This document shows, one piece after another, positions 36,723 through 47,387 of a DNA stretch of 64,000 nt. Made by a program: the position numbers and the translations under genes. The stretch's first letter is position 1. Each line of letters opens with the position of its first letter. The DNA is from Bradyrhizobium sp. ISRA464 (GTDB lineage: Bacteria > Pseudomonadota > Alphaproteobacteria > Rhizobiales > Xanthobacteraceae). Below the pieces are notes generated by a model that saw only the letters and a program-made list of their open reading frames with translations, searched no databases and was not told where the DNA came from. Location of the stretch: the NCBI RefSeq assembly GCF_029910095.1, contig NZ_CP094526.1, positions 4,588,001 to 4,652,000 on the forward strand. Direction: 5' to 3'.

Positions 36723-37352
36723 TCAACCGTTCGAGGTTGCCGCGTGCTTTTTCGGCTTCTTCTTCGGCTTCGCGACCTTCGGCTCAGGCGCGGGCTCCGG
36801 GGCACGCTCGACCGAGGTCAGCCGCCCTGCCGTGAAGGTGTAGATGCCGGCGCGCGGCCCGCGCAACCAGGTCACGACCGCGACACGGTCGCCGCTCGGA
36901 CTGCTTGAGAGGTTCACGCTGTCGGGCGCGCCGATGCCGCGCACGACGTCACACTCGGTGTGGCCGAGCGCAACGCTGCCACCTGTCGGCTGCTGAGGCG
37001 GCGGCGCCGCAGCGGCGCCATTTGCAAGCGCGTTGGCGTCGGCAGCGCCGGGCGGCGGTCCCATGCCCGGACATCCGCCGTCGGCACTCACGAGATCGTC
37101 GTTGGTGACCGGCTTGTCCGGCGTCAGCGGCGGCGCATCGATCGAGATGTTGCGAATGAACAGCCGGCCGGGACGCGAGAACCAGTTCGCGTCGCGCGAC
37201 AGCAAGTCGGAGGCACTCGAACAGCCGGCTAGACCAGGCGCGAGGATAAGCAGCGCCAGCAGCGATTTCCGACTGAATGTTCCGTCCCGCACGATCGACA
37301 AAGCTCCCGCCCCTTCGCGTAAGGGGGGTGTCCGAACATCACTTTGCGGCAT
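36723..37352 (-). CDS. Lipoprotein with a BamE/SmpA-like segment
   Basis: The protein has a lipobox (LAPGLAGCSS) after a basic-hydrophobic signal. A Pro/Ala-rich stretch follows, then a segment (ALGHTECDVVRGIGAPDSVN, TWLRGPRAGIYTFTAGRL) with the alternating pattern of BamE/SmpA folds. The tail is basic and Lys/Pro-rich (KPKKKPKKH). ATG 37352 gives 209 residues with an unusually long N-region. A GTG at 37292 would leave a 23-residue signal before the Cys and may be the real start. The function is unknown; an outer-membrane assembly role is only suggested by fold. Confidence 0.65.
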   Translation of the reverse strand: MPQSDVRTPPLREGAGALSIVRDGTFSRKSLLALLILAPGLAGCSSASDLLSRDANWFSRPGRLFIRNISIDAPPLTPDKPVTNDDLVSADGGCPGMGPPPGAADANALANGAAAAPPPQQPTGGSVALGHTECDVVRGIGAPDSVNLSSSPSGDRVAVVTWLRGPRAGIYTFTAGRLTSVERAPEPAPEPKVAKPKKKPKKHAATSNG

Positions 37353-37405
37353 GACCATGGCTCGCCGCAAGAAACCTCGATTTATCGTTAAATTGCTTGG
37401 AATCG

Positions 37406-37858
37406 CTATTGGCGCCGCTGCCAACGCCCCCGTTCGTCGGCCTGCCAGTAAGTGACCTCGAAGCCGCGCGCTTTGCAAGCGGTCCAGCTCTCCCGCGCAG
37501 CCGCCACCGCATCGGGATCGTCGCCGTTGAACACGAGGACCACCCGCTCGTAGCTGTCGCAATCGGCCGGCAGCGCCGCATTGTCGATCAGGAAGCGGAC
37601 ATTGGCCCGATTCGGATTGCCCTCCTCGATCGACAGGATGATCGGCTGGTCCTGCGCGTCGCCGGCCCGCCAGGTCGCGTGCGGCAGGAATGAATCGTCG
37701 CTGTAGGTCCACAAATGCGCATCGAGCGTCTCCGCGCGCTCCGGCGACGTCGATTGCACGACCACGCGCCAGCCGCGCTCGAGCGACTTCTCGAGCAGCG
37801 GCGGCAACACGCTTTCCAGCGTCATGTTCTGCAGATGGTAGAACAGGACCTCGGTCAT
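37406..37858 (-). CDS. holC: DNA polymerase III subunit chi
   Basis: The 150-residue protein matches HolC: EVLFYHLQNMTLESVLPPLL at the start, then RVVVQSTSPERAETLDAHLW, SFLPHATW and RVVLVFNGDDPDAV. Chi links the clamp loader to single-strand binding protein. It starts 15 bp after pepA on the same strand, an arrangement common in proteobacteria. Confidence 0.92.
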   Translation of the reverse strand: MTEVLFYHLQNMTLESVLPPLLEKSLERGWRVVVQSTSPERAETLDAHLWTYSDDSFLPHATWRAGDAQDQPIILSIEEGNPNRANVRFLIDNAALPADCDSYERVVLVFNGDDPDAVAAARESWTACKARGFEVTYWQADERGRWQRRQ

Positions 37859-37873
37859 GCGTGGTCGGTCGCC

Positions 37874-39376
37874 TCACTTCCTCGATTCATAATATTCCGA
37901 GACCAGCCGTTCGAGCAGGCGAACGCCATAGCCCGATCCCCAGCTCTGGTTGATCTCCGTCTTCGGCGCCCCCATCGCGGTGCCCGCGATATCGAGGTGG
38001 GCCCATGGCGTACCGTCGACGAAGCGCTGCAGGAATTGCGCGGCGGTGATCGAGCCGCCGTTGCGTCCGCCGGTGTTCTTCATGTCGGCAAACTGCGAGT
38101 CGATCTGCTTGTCGTATTCGGGACCGAGCGGCATGCGCCAGACCTTCTCGCCGGTCTCGAGTCCGACCTTGGTCAGGCGCTCGGCAAGCTCGTCATTGTT
38201 GGAGAACATGCCGGCGTGATCGGTGCCGAGCGCGACCATGATCGCGCCGGTGAGCGTTGCGAGATCGACCATGAATTTCGGCTTGAACTTCTTCGCGACG
38301 TACCAGAGCACGTCGGCAAGCACCAGGCGCCCCTCGGCGTCGGTGTTGATGATCTCGATGGTCTGGCCGGACATTGAGGTCACGATATCGCCGGGGCGCT
38401 GCGCGTTGCCGTCGGGCATGTTCTCGACGAGGCCGATAGCGCCGACCGCGTTGACGCGCGCCTTGCGCGCCGCGAGCGCATGCATCAGCCCGACCACGCA
38501 GGCTGCGCCGCCCATGTCGCCTTTCATGTCCTCCATGCCGCCAGCCGACTTGATGGAGATGCCGCCGGTATCGAAGCAGACGCCCTTGCCGACGAACGCG
38601 ACCGGCGCATCGCTCTTCTTGCCGCCATTCCAGCGCATGATCACGGTGCGGCCCGGCCGATTCGACCCCTGCGCGACGCCGAGCAGCGCCCCCATGCCGA
38701 GCTTGGTCATCGCCTTGACGTCGAGCACCTCGACGGTGACGCCGAGCTTGCGCAGCTGGCTGGCGCGGCGCGCGAACTCTTCGGGATAGAGGACGTTCGG
38801 CGGCTCGTTGACGAGCTCACGCGCCAAGTTGACGCCGTCGACGATCGATGCGCTCGGCGCAAAAGTCTTTTTCGTGGCCGCGGCGTCGGCGACGGCGATC
38901 GAGACGTCGGCACGCATGGCGCCGCTCTCGCCGTCCTTCTTCTTGGTCTTGTAGCGGTCGAACTTGTAGGCGCGCAGGCGGATGCCGGTCGCGATCGCGG
39001 CCGCCTGGTCCGCCGTCATCGCCTCCTCCGGCAATTCGGCGAGAACGGTCATCGCGTGGCTGCCGGCGTTGAGCTTGCCAGCCGCGACACCGCCGAACTT
39101 GAGAAAGTCCTTCTCCTTGAGCTCGGACGGCTTGCCGGCGCCGATGACGATCAGCCGCTCGGCCTTGAGTCCCTCCGGCGCCAGAATGTCGAGCGCCGCG
39201 CCGCTCTTGCCCTTGAACTGGTTGGCGGCGGCCGCGCGCTTCACCGTCTCGGCCGCAGCCCCCAGCGCCTTGCGGGTCGCCGTCCCCAGCTTCAACTGCT
39301 CGTCGCAAAAGGCGACCAGAATGCCGCGAGCTGGCGCGGAGAATGGGACAAAGCCGACCTTGACGGCGTCGGACAT
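37874..39376 (-). CDS. pepA: Leucyl (cytosol) aminopeptidase
   Basis: The 500-residue M17 family peptidase has the signature [14 protein letters not shown]. Metal-binding Lys and Asp residues lie in [20 protein letters not shown] and DMGGAA. It removes N-terminal residues using two metal ions and forms hexamers. In some bacteria PepA also binds DNA. It is divergent from the lptF block and leads an apparent pepA-holC operon. Confidence 0.95.
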   Translation of the reverse strand: MSDAVKVGFVPFSAPARGILVAFCDEQLKLGTATRKALGAAAETVKRAAAANQFKGKSGAALDILAPEGLKAERLIVIGAGKPSELKEKDFLKFGGVAAGKLNAGSHAMTVLAELPEEAMTADQAAAIATGIRLRAYKFDRYKTKKKDGESGAMRADVSIAVADAAATKKTFAPSASIVDGVNLARELVNEPPNVLYPEEFARRASQLRKLGVTVEVLDVKAMTKLGMGALLGVAQGSNRPGRTVIMRWNGGKKSDAPVAFVGKGVCFDTGGISIKSAGGMEDMKGDMGGAACVVGLMHALAARKARVNAVGAIGLVENMPDGNAQRPGDIVTSMSGQTIEIINTDAEGRLVLADVLWYVAKKFKPKFMVDLATLTGAIMVALGTDHAGMFSNNDELAERLTKVGLETGEKVWRMPLGPEYDKQIDSQFADMKNTGGRNGGSITAAQFLQRFVDGTPWAHLDIAGTAMGAPKTEINQSWGSGYGVRLLERLVSEYYESRK

Positions 39377-39727
39377 AGGAAAATCCTCCAGAATTCAGGG
39401 TGTTGCTTAGGGCGCGTGAGGCGGCCCCTGAGCACTTGGGACACAGGTTACGGGAGCGGTCCAAACTGATCCGGACCGGGTTGGCCACACTATGGCCTGT
39501 CGGCTGCGGCGCTGCCAAGCGCCGGAGTGGCCGGAAGGCCACAAAAGCGAATAATTAACCATAAATTAAGCGCGCCTTGGCGCGGCCATTTTGTTGACGG
39601 ATCAAAGGGATGGTAGTGAGCGAGTGAGCCGGACGGATCCGCGGCTCGACCATAGGGGAACCCGGATTGACGGGATTGGTCGAAAGCCGAGCGTTTGGGC
39701 GCGCCAGGGGGGTCGTGCGGTAGCAAT
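39377..39727. other. 351-bp divergent promoter region between pepA and lptF
   Basis: No gene is visible. An AT-rich patch (about 39547-39571, ATAATTAACCATAAATTAAG) stands out from the GC-rich surroundings and is a likely promoter or UP-element area for one or both genes. TTGACG at 39594-39599 could be a -35 element for lptF, but a matching -10 is weak. Confidence 0.4.
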
Positions 39728-40897
39728 ATGGGGTCGATCGACAAGTACATTTTCAAAACGACGCTGGCGTCGTTTGCGCTTGTCCTGGTCAGCCTCACCG
39801 GCGTGATCTGGATTACGCAGGCGTTGCGCGGCATCGACCTGATGACGAGCCAGGGTCAAACCATCCTCACCTTCCTCGGCATCACCGGGCTGGTGATCCC
39901 GGCGCTCGTCCTGATCATCGCCCCGATCGCGCTGATGATCGCGATCTCGCACACGCTGAACAAGCTCGCGACCGACTCCGAAATCATCGTGATGAACGCG
40001 GCGGGCTTCTCGCCATTCCGGCTGTTCTACCCATTCTTCTATGCCACCTGCGTGGTGGCGGCGATGGTCGCCTTCATCGGCGCTTATCTCGCCCCCGACG
40101 GCATGCGGCGCATCAAGCAATGGGATGCCGAGATCACCGCCGACGTGCTGACCAACATCCTGCAGCCCGGGCGCTTCGCCCAGCTCGACCAGAATCTCAC
40201 GATTCGCATCCGCGAACGTCTGCCGGGCGGCGTGCTCGGCGGCATCTTCGTCGACGATCGCCGTGATCCGCAGGAGCGCGTCACCATTATCGCCGACCAT
40301 GGCACCGTGCTGAAGAATGAGAACGGTTCGTATCTCGTGCTGGAGGACGGCAACCTGGAGCGATTCGAGGTCGGCAAGCGCGATCCGGCGCTGGTGGCGT
40401 TCCAGCGCTACGCGTTCGACATGTCGAAATTCTCCAACCAGGGCCGCGACGTCACGCTCGGCATCCGCGAACGTTACCTCTGGGAATTGATCTCCCCATC
40501 CGAGGACGATCCCGTCTACAAGCAGATCCCCGGCCAATTCCGCGCCGAGCTGCATGACCGCTTCATGGCGCCGATCTATCCGTTCGCCTTCGCCGCGCTC
40601 ACCTTCGCGTTCCTGGGCGCGCCGCGGACCACGCGCCAGAGCCGCAATTTCTCGATCGGCGGCTCGGTGCTCGCGGTATTCGGCCTGCGCATGGTGGGCT
40701 TCGCGTGCTCGGTCATGACTGTGAAGACGCCGTGGGCGGCGCTCGTCCAGTACCTGATGCTGTTCGGCGGCATCGGCGTCGGTATCTGGATGATCATCGG
40801 CGGCGTGATCGTCGAGCCGCCGGCCGCCCTGATGGAGGCGATCAACAGGAATAACGAGCGCATCGCGCGCTTCTTCCGACGGCCGGTGACCGCATGA
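39728..40897 (+). CDS. lptF: LPS export ABC transporter permease LptF
   Basis: The 389-residue permease of the LptF/LptG family has six membrane helices: three near the N-terminus (SFALVLVSLTGVIWITQAL, LVIPALVLIIAPIALMIAIS and others), a large periplasmic beta-jellyroll (about 110-270), and three at the C-terminus. It extracts LPS with LptG and LptB. Its stop overlaps the lptG start by 4 bp. ATG 39728 gives the usual start (MGSIDKYIFKTTLASFALV). Confidence 0.93.
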   Translation: MGSIDKYIFKTTLASFALVLVSLTGVIWITQALRGIDLMTSQGQTILTFLGITGLVIPALVLIIAPIALMIAISHTLNKLATDSEIIVMNAAGFSPFRLFYPFFYATCVVAAMVAFIGAYLAPDGMRRIKQWDAEITADVLTNILQPGRFAQLDQNLTIRIRERLPGGVLGGIFVDDRRDPQERVTIIADHGTVLKNENGSYLVLEDGNLERFEVGKRDPALVAFQRYAFDMSKFSNQGRDVTLGIRERYLWELISPSEDDPVYKQIPGQFRAELHDRFMAPIYPFAFAALTFAFLGAPRTTRQSRNFSIGGSVLAVFGLRMVGFACSVMTVKTPWAALVQYLMLFGGIGVGIWMIIGGVIVEPPAALMEAINRNNERIARFFRRPVTA

Positions 40898-41991
40898 GCA
40901 TGGTCACAAACACCCTCGGGCGCTATTTCGCCGGCCGCTTCGTGATCTCGGCGGTTGGCGTGTTCGCGAGCATCTTCGTGCTGCTTGTGCTGGTCGACTA
41001 TATCGAGATGGTGCGCAAGACGTCGGGACTCGTCGACGTCTCAGCGATTACCGTTGCTGAGACGTCGCTGTTCCGCGTGCCGCAGCTGCTCGAGAAGCTG
41101 ATGCCGTTCTGCGTGCTGATCGGCGCGATGACCTGCTACCTCGCATTGTCGCGCCGGCTCGAGCTAGTCGTGGCGCGGGCGGCCGGCGTCTCGGCTTGGC
41201 AATTCATCTCGCCTGCCCTTGCCAGCGCCATCCTGCTCGGGATCATCGCGACCACCGCCTACAACCCGATCTCAGCGAATCTGCGCGAGCTGTCCAAACG
41301 GATGGAGGCCGAGCTGTTCGGCTCAGCGCCGGGCGGCGGCATTCAGGATGCATCCGGCTTCTGGCTGAATCAGATCAACAATGAAGGTCAGGCGATCATC
41401 AACGCCGTCCGCAGCGAGCAGCAGGGCGTGCGGCTGACCGGCCTGACCGTGTTCCGATTCGATACTGAGTTGCAGTTCAAGGAGCGAATCGAGGCGCGCG
41501 AAGCGAATCTCGAAGAGGGGCGCTGGGTGTTCAAAGGGGTACGCAGATACACCCTCGACAAGCCTCCGGTGGACCAGGACACCTTCTACCTCTCCACGAC
41601 GCTCACCCCGGCCCAGGTCCGCAACAGTTTTTCCACCCCCGAAACTGTGTCCTTTTGGCAACTACCGAGCTACATCCGTTCGTCGGAGAGCTCGGGGTTC
41701 GCGACCGCCGGCTATCGCTTGCAGTATCACAAGCTCATCGCACAGCCATTTTTGCTGGCTGCAATGGTGATGTTGGCGGCTTCTGTGAGCCTCCGCTTCT
41801 TCCGGATGGGCGGCGTGCAGAAGATGGTTTTGAGTGGCGTGGGTGCGGGCTTTCTGCTCTACGTGCTGTCGAAAGTAACTGAGGATTTGAGCAAGGCTGA
41901 GTTGATGCATCCCATCGCTGCGGCGTGGCTGCCTGTTGTTGTCGGCGGCCTCACCGGTTTCTTGGCCTTGCTGTATCAGGAGGACGGGTAG
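40894..41991 (+). CDS. lptG: LPS export ABC transporter permease LptG
   Basis: The 365-residue paired permease has the same layout as LptF: NTLGRYFAGRFVISAVGVFA start, VPQLLEKLMPFCVLIGAM, a periplasmic domain, and C-terminal helices including FLLAAMVMLAASVSLRFFRM. It overlaps lptF by ATGA and lptD by the base shared in TAGTG, showing tight translational coupling across all three genes. Confidence 0.93.
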   Translation: MSMVTNTLGRYFAGRFVISAVGVFASIFVLLVLVDYIEMVRKTSGLVDVSAITVAETSLFRVPQLLEKLMPFCVLIGAMTCYLALSRRLELVVARAAGVSAWQFISPALASAILLGIIATTAYNPISANLRELSKRMEAELFGSAPGGGIQDASGFWLNQINNEGQAIINAVRSEQQGVRLTGLTVFRFDTELQFKERIEAREANLEEGRWVFKGVRRYTLDKPPVDQDTFYLSTTLTPAQVRNSFSTPETVSFWQLPSYIRSSESSGFATAGYRLQYHKLIAQPFLLAAMVMLAASVSLRFFRMGGVQKMVLSGVGAGFLLYVLSKVTEDLSKAELMHPIAAAWLPVVVGGLTGFLALLYQEDG

Positions 41992-44480
41992 TGGCCGTTG
42001 TCGCCGCCCGCCAGTTGAGGTCGTCTGTGTTCAGGCGGCGCAGTGCCCTGCGCCGTCCTCGCAGCCGCATGGCCGCGCTTGGCGTCTCACTCTCCACGCT
42101 TGTCGCCGCGTTTGTCGTGGTCGGCGCGCCCGGCGTTGTCGTGCCGACGCCGGCCGCCGCGCAGAGCTTCACCTACAATCCGCGCCCGCCGAAGCCGCCG
42201 CGGCCGCCGGCCAAGAATGACGGGCAGATGCTCGTTCAGGCCAACGAGGTCGATTACGACTACAACAATCAGCGCGTGTCGGCGGTCGGCAACGTGCAGA
42301 TGTTCTACAACGGCACCAGCGTCGAGGCCGACAAGGTCATCTACGACCAGAAGACCAAGCGTCTTCATGCCGAGGGCAACATCCGCATGACCGATGCGGA
42401 AGGTAAGATTACCTACGCCAACATCATGGATCTGAGCGACGACTACCGTGACGGTTTTGTCGATTCGCTGCGCGTCGATACCGAAGACCAGACCCGGATG
42501 GCGGCGACCCGCGCCGATCGCTCGAGCGGCAACTACACCGTGTTCGAGAACGGCGTTTATACCGCCTGCGCCCCCTGTAAGGACGATCCGAAGAAGCCGC
42601 CGCTCTGGCAGGTCAAGGGCGCGCGCATCATCCATAACCAGACCGAGAAGATGCTCTATTTCGAGAACGCCCAGCTCGAGTTCTTCGGCGTTCCGATGGC
42701 GTATCTGCCCTATTTCTCGACGCCCGATCCGACGGTGAAACGCAAGAGCGGCTTCCTGATGCCGGCGTTCACCACCTATTCGGCCTACGGCGTCGGCGTC
42801 GAAGTCCCCTACTACTTCGCGCTCGCGCCCGATTACGACGTGACGTTCAATCCGCGCTTCACGTCGAAGCAAGGCGTCCTGCTGCAGGGTGAATTCCGCC
42901 AGCGCCTGTCGAACGGCGCCTACCAGATCCGCCTCTACGGCATCGACCAGCTCGATCCCGGCGCCTTCGCCGGCCAGCCCGGCGACCGCCAGTTCCGCGG
43001 CGGTGTCGAGACCAAGGGTCAGTTCGCACTGAACGACAAGTGGACCTTTGGCTGGGACGGCGTGCTGCTGTCCGACTACTACTTCATGTCCGACTACCGG
43101 CTGGCCCAGTACAAGGATCCGTTCGGCTCGTTCATGTCGCTGCCGACCGAGGCGATCTCGCAGCTCTATCTGACCGGCGTCGGCAACCGCAGCTTCTTCG
43201 ACGCGCGGGCGATCTATTACCTCAGCTTCTCCGGCAACCAGAACAAGGTGCCGGTCGTTGCTCCTGTCATCGACTACAATAACGTGATCAACAGCCCGAT
43301 CCTGGGTGGTGAATTCAGCTACAAGATGAACTTCACCAACCTGACCCGCGAAAGCGCGGTGTTCGATCCGATCACGACGCTCGCCAACACCAACAGCCTG
43401 TGCCTGTCTGCAGATCCAGCGCGTGTGATACCGCAGCAGTGCCTCATGCGCGGCATGCCCGGCACTTACACCCGCTTCACCGCCGAGGCGCAGTGGCGCA
43501 AGTCCTACACCGACCCGTTCGGTCAGATCTGGACGCCGTTCGTCAGTGTCCGTGGCGATGCGATCAACGCCGACATCTCGAATCAGCCCGGTGTTTCCAA
43601 CTTCCTGCCGGTCGGCGACACCCAGACGGTCCGCCTGATGCCGGCCGTCGGCTTCGAGTACCGCTATCCCTTCATCAACGTGCAGCCGTGGGGCACGACC
43701 ACGATCGAGCCGATCGCGCAGGTCATCATCCGGCCCAACGAGCCCAATGCCGGCAAGCTCCCGAACGAGGACGCCCAGAGCCTGGTGTTCGACACCAGCA
43801 ACCTGTTCGCGGTCGACAAGTTCTCCGGGTATGACCGCGTCGAGGGCGGCAGCCGCGCCAATGTCGGCGTGCAGGCCACCACCCAGTTCGACCGCGGCGG
43901 CAGCGTCAAGGCGATGTTCGGCCAGTCCTACCAGCTGTTCGGGCTGAACTCGTTCGCGGTCGCCGACGTCACCAACACGGGCGTCGACTCCGGCCTGCAG
44001 AATGCGCGATCGGACTATGTCGCGAGCGTCGCCTATTCGCCGAACCGGACCTATACGCTCAGCGTCCGCTCGCGGATGGACGAGGCGACGTGGAACGTCA
44101 ACCGGTTTGAGGCCCAGGGTACCGCCAACTTCGACCGCTGGTCGGTCAGCCTGACGTACGGCGACTATGCAGCGCAGCCGGAACTCGGATATCTGACGCG
44201 CCGCGAAGGCCTTCTCGCCAGCGGGTCGGTCAAGGTGGCATCGAACTGGGTGGTCCAGGGTGCGGCGCGCTGGGACCTTGAAGCGAACAAAATCAACCAG
44301 TATGTGGTCGGCGCAGGCTATGTGGACGACTGCTTCGTGCTGGCCGCCAACTATGTCACGTCCTACACATATCAAGCTGGCAGCACGCCGCCTGTCCTCA
44401 GCCACGCTTTCATGTTCCAGATCGGCCTGCGGACCATCGCGCAATCGTCGACCACGAGCAGCTCGGCCGGCGTCCAGTAG
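41991..44480 (+). CDS. lptD: LPS-assembly outer-membrane protein LptD
   Basis: About 829 residues from GTG 41991. A signal region (VSLSTLVAAFVVVGAPGVVV...AAAQ) precedes an N-terminal OstA jellyroll (QANEVDYDYNNQRVSAVGNV, AEGNIRMTD). A long C-terminal beta-barrel of alternating aromatic strands follows. LptD inserts LPS into the outer leaflet with LptE. The conserved FFGVPMAYLPYFSTPDP is present. An ATG at 42069 is an alternative start but would remove the basic N-region. It is in the order lptG-lptD-surA-pdxA-rsmA. Confidence 0.93.
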   Translation: MAVVAARQLRSSVFRRRSALRRPRSRMAALGVSLSTLVAAFVVVGAPGVVVPTPAAAQSFTYNPRPPKPPRPPAKNDGQMLVQANEVDYDYNNQRVSAVGNVQMFYNGTSVEADKVIYDQKTKRLHAEGNIRMTDAEGKITYANIMDLSDDYRDGFVDSLRVDTEDQTRMAATRADRSSGNYTVFENGVYTACAPCKDDPKKPPLWQVKGARIIHNQTEKMLYFENAQLEFFGVPMAYLPYFSTPDPTVKRKSGFLMPAFTTYSAYGVGVEVPYYFALAPDYDVTFNPRFTSKQGVLLQGEFRQRLSNGAYQIRLYGIDQLDPGAFAGQPGDRQFRGGVETKGQFALNDKWTFGWDGVLLSDYYFMSDYRLAQYKDPFGSFMSLPTEAISQLYLTGVGNRSFFDARAIYYLSFSGNQNKVPVVAPVIDYNNVINSPILGGEFSYKMNFTNLTRESAVFDPITTLANTNSLCLSADPARVIPQQCLMRGMPGTYTRFTAEAQWRKSYTDPFGQIWTPFVSVRGDAINADISNQPGVSNFLPVGDTQTVRLMPAVGFEYRYPFINVQPWGTTTIEPIAQVIIRPNEPNAGKLPNEDAQSLVFDTSNLFAVDKFSGYDRVEGGSRANVGVQATTQFDRGGSVKAMFGQSYQLFGLNSFAVADVTNTGVDSGLQNARSDYVASVAYSPNRTYTLSVRSRMDEATWNVNRFEAQGTANFDRWSVSLTYGDYAAQPELGYLTRREGLLASGSVKVASNWVVQGAARWDLEANKINQYVVGAGYVDDCFVLAANYVTSYTYQAGSTPPVLSHAFMFQIGLRTIAQSSTTSSSAGVQ

Positions 44481-44538
44481 CATGGAACTGGATGGCCGCG
44501 ATCCGCGGCTCCAGCTTGAATGGGTTTAAACGGCTGAC

Positions 44539-45492
44539 ATGACTATGACGACAGCTAGCCTGCCAACTCGCCGCCATTCGTTCCTGCTGAGTTCTCTTCT
44601 GGCTCTTGTGATCCTGCTCGGAGGCAGTGCTCGTTTGCACGCCCAGACCATTGCCGTCATGGTCAATGGCGACCCCATCACCAATTTCGACATCGAGCAG
44701 CGCGCCAAGCTGAACGCCCTGACGGGCGCCAAGCATCCCGATCGTAAAGCCATTCTCAACGATCTCATCGACGAGAAGGTGAAGATCAAGGAAGCCAAGA
44801 AATACGGCGTCGATCCCTCCTCGAGCGACATCGACCAAGCCTATAACGGAATGGCGCAACGGATGCGGCTGTCGGGCGACCAGCTCACCAAGGTGCTGGA
44901 GAACAAGGGCATCAGGCCGGATACGCTGAAGCAACGCATCAGGGCCGACATGGTCTGGACCAGCCTGGTCCGCGGGCGCTTTAAGGAAAGCCTGCAGGTC
45001 GGCGAGAAGGACGTGGCGACTGCAGTCAAGGCGGCTGGCGAGTCGGGCGACGCCGATGCCTTCGAATACAGGATGCTGCCGGTCGTCCTGATCGTACCCC
45101 GCGGCGCGCCCCAGTCCGAGTTCGAGGGACGGCGCAAGGAAGCGGAAAGCCTGCGCGAACGCGTGACCAGTTGCGAGGAGGCCAACTCCTACTTCAAGTC
45201 GATGCGCAACGCTGCGATCCGCGAAATCGTCGTGAAGACTTCGGCAGACCTGCCTCAGTCGCTGCGCGACATCCTGGACAAGACGCCGATCGGCCATCTG
45301 ACCGCCCCTGAAGTCACCAAGCAGGGCATCGAGATGGTCGCGCTCTGCGGCCGGAAGGCAACCACCGTGGATACGCCGAAGAAGCGCGAGATCCGCGAGA
45401 AGATGTACGCCCAGAAGTACGAGGCGAAGTCGAAGTCCTATCTGCAGGAAGTCCGCAAGGCTGCGATGATCGAGTACCCAGGCGGGCGATGA
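44539..45492 (+). CDS. surA: SurA-like periplasmic chaperone with degenerate parvulin domain
   Basis: The 317-residue exported protein has a signal peptide ending near LHAQ (about 36), then the SurA N-terminal chaperone domain (IAVMVNGDPITNFDIEQRAK, LIDEKVKIKEAKKYGVDPSS). The remainder follows the outline of one parvulin domain (LPQSLRDILDKTPIGHLTAP) but lacks the clear His-Ile-Leu-xx start and Ser-rich active site of PPIases. Two cysteines (TSCEEA, ALCGRK) could form a disulfide. Position between lptD and pdxA is the classical surA place. Confidence 0.85.
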   Translation: MTMTTASLPTRRHSFLLSSLLALVILLGGSARLHAQTIAVMVNGDPITNFDIEQRAKLNALTGAKHPDRKAILNDLIDEKVKIKEAKKYGVDPSSSDIDQAYNGMAQRMRLSGDQLTKVLENKGIRPDTLKQRIRADMVWTSLVRGRFKESLQVGEKDVATAVKAAGESGDADAFEYRMLPVVLIVPRGAPQSEFEGRRKEAESLRERVTSCEEANSYFKSMRNAAIREIVVKTSADLPQSLRDILDKTPIGHLTAPEVTKQGIEMVALCGRKATTVDTPKKREIREKMYAQKYEAKSKSYLQEVRKAAMIEYPGGR

Positions 45493-45509
45493 TCGACTAT
45501 CGTTGACGA

Positions 45510-46517
45510 ATGGCCACACCTCTCGCGCTGACGTCCGGCGAGCCTGCAGGCATCGGACCCGACATCACCCTCGCCGCGTGGCTGCGGCGTCGTGAACTCG
45601 ATCTCCCGCCGTTCTATCTGCTCGGCGATCGCGCTTCCCTCGCCGAACGCGCCAAGGCGCTCGGGCTTACCGTCGAGCTTGCCGACGTCAGCGCCGAGGA
45701 AGCATCGGCAGCATTTTCGCGCGCCCTACCCGTCGTCGCGACCGGCAAGGCGGCGACCGCACGGCCGGGGCAGCCCGACGGGACGAGCGCCGAGGCCGCG
45801 ATGACCTCGATCCGTCAAGCGGTCGCCGATGTCGTCTCCGGCAAAGCCGGCGCCGTCGTCACCAACCCGATCGCCAAGAACGTGCTGTATCGCGCCGGCT
45901 TCCGCCATCCCGGGCACACGGAATTCCTCGCCGAGCTCGCGGCCAATGGGAGGCAGGCACCGCATCCGGTGATGATGCTCTGGTCGCCGGCCCTCGCCGT
46001 CGTCCCGGTGACGATCCACCTGTCGGTTCGCGAGGCGCTGGCGCAGCTCTCGACCGATCTGATCGTGTCGACCGCGCGGATCGTCGTCTCGGACATGAAG
46101 GCGCGGTTCGGCCTCGCGGCGCCGCGGCTTGCCATATCGGGCCTCAATCCGCATGCCGGAGAAGACGGCACGCTCGGCAGGGAGGACATCGAGATCGTCG
46201 CGCCGGCCGTCGAGATCCTGCGGCGAGCGGGCATCGCCGCGAGAGGCCCGCTGCCGGCCGACACCATGTTCCACGAGGCCGCGCGCAAGACCTATGACTG
46301 CGCGATCTGCATGTATCACGACCAGGCGCTGATCCCGATCAAGACCATCGCGTTCGAGGACGCCGTCAACGTCACGCTGGGACTGCCGTTCATCCGGACC
46401 TCTCCGGATCACGGCACCGCATTCGACATCGCCGGCACCGGCAAGGCCAATCCGGCGAGCCTGATCGCCGCCCTCCGGCTTGCCGCGCGCATGGCCGCCG
46501 CGGCGCCGCCTCGATGA
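45510..46517 (+). CDS. pdxA: 4-hydroxythreonine-4-phosphate dehydrogenase
   Basis: The 335-residue PdxA has [38 protein letters not shown] (metal His), [18 protein letters not shown] and [11 protein letters not shown]. It oxidises 4-phosphohydroxy-threonine in the DXP-dependent vitamin B6 pathway with NAD. The stop overlaps the rsmA start by 4 bp, as in many proteobacteria. Confidence 0.95.
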   Translation: MATPLALTSGEPAGIGPDITLAAWLRRRELDLPPFYLLGDRASLAERAKALGLTVELADVSAEEASAAFSRALPVVATGKAATARPGQPDGTSAEAAMTSIRQAVADVVSGKAGAVVTNPIAKNVLYRAGFRHPGHTEFLAELAANGRQAPHPVMMLWSPALAVVPVTIHLSVREALAQLSTDLIVSTARIVVSDMKARFGLAAPRLAISGLNPHAGEDGTLGREDIEIVAPAVEILRRAGIAARGPLPADTMFHEAARKTYDCAICMYHDQALIPIKTIAFEDAVNVTLGLPFIRTSPDHGTAFDIAGTGKANPASLIAALRLAARMAAAAPPR

Positions 46518-47368
46518 GCGCCATCGACGACCTGCCGCCGCTGCGCGACATCATTCGCGAACATTCCCTGTCGGCGCGCAAATCGCTCGGTCAGAATTTC
46601 CTGCTCGACCTCAATCTCACCGCGCGGATCGCGCGCGCCGCCGGTCCGCTGGAGGACTCCACTGTGATCGAGGTCGGACCCGGTCCGGGCGGATTGACGC
46701 GCGCGCTGCTTGCGCTCGGCGCCAAACGCGTGATCGCAGTCGAGCGCGACGAGCGGGCGCTTGCCGCGCTCGGCTACATCGTCAAGCGTTACCCCGGCCG
46801 CGTCGAGATCGTGCACGGCGACGCGCAGCGCTTCGATCCGCGCCCGCTGCTCGATGGCGGCAAGGCCAAGATCGTCGCCAATCTGCCGTACAACATCGCG
46901 ACCCAGCTGCTGGTCGACTGGCTGTCGATCGAGCCGTGGCCGCCCTGGTACGACATGATGGTGTTGATGTTCCAGCGCGAGGTCGCCGAGCGCATCGTCG
47001 CCCGCCAGGACGAAGAGGCCTATGGCCGGCTCGCGGTGCTCGCGAACTGGCGCGCCGAGACCAAGATCCTGTTCGACATCTCGCCCGCCGCATTCGTGCC
47101 CCAGCCGAAGGTGACATCCTCGGTGGTACGATTGGTGCCGCGCGCGGCGCCCGAACCGTGTGACCGCCGCATGCTCGAGCAGGTGGCGGCGGCCGCCTTC
47201 GGCCAGCGCCGCAAGATGTTGCGCCAGAGCCTGAAATCGCTGTCCGTCGATCCGGCGCGGCTCGCCGCGGCCGCCCAGATCGATGCCACGCGCCGCGCCG
47301 AAACCATCCCGGTCACCGGCTTTGTTGCCATGGCACGTGAATTGGCCGATATACGGTCCACAAAATAG
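46514..47368 (+). CDS. rsmA: 16S rRNA dimethyladenosine transferase
   Basis: The 284-residue KsgA/RsmA methyltransferase has the SAM motif [20 protein letters not shown], the catalytic [11 protein letters not shown] and the basic C-terminal domain ([15 protein letters not shown]). It dimethylates two adjacent adenines near the 3' end of 16S rRNA. It is translationally coupled to pdxA. Confidence 0.96.
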   Translation: MSAIDDLPPLRDIIREHSLSARKSLGQNFLLDLNLTARIARAAGPLEDSTVIEVGPGPGGLTRALLALGAKRVIAVERDERALAALGYIVKRYPGRVEIVHGDAQRFDPRPLLDGGKAKIVANLPYNIATQLLVDWLSIEPWPPWYDMMVLMFQREVAERIVARQDEEAYGRLAVLANWRAETKILFDISPAAFVPQPKVTSSVVRLVPRAAPEPCDRRMLEQVAAAAFGQRRKMLRQSLKSLSVDPARLAAAAQIDATRRAETIPVTGFVAMARELADIRSTK

Positions 47369-47387
47369 AACATCAGGAGAAAACGTA

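Noticed and set aside
42087..44483. 798-codon frame on the minus strand opposite lptD
   Set aside because: It is antisense to a clear lptD and has no recognisable domain.
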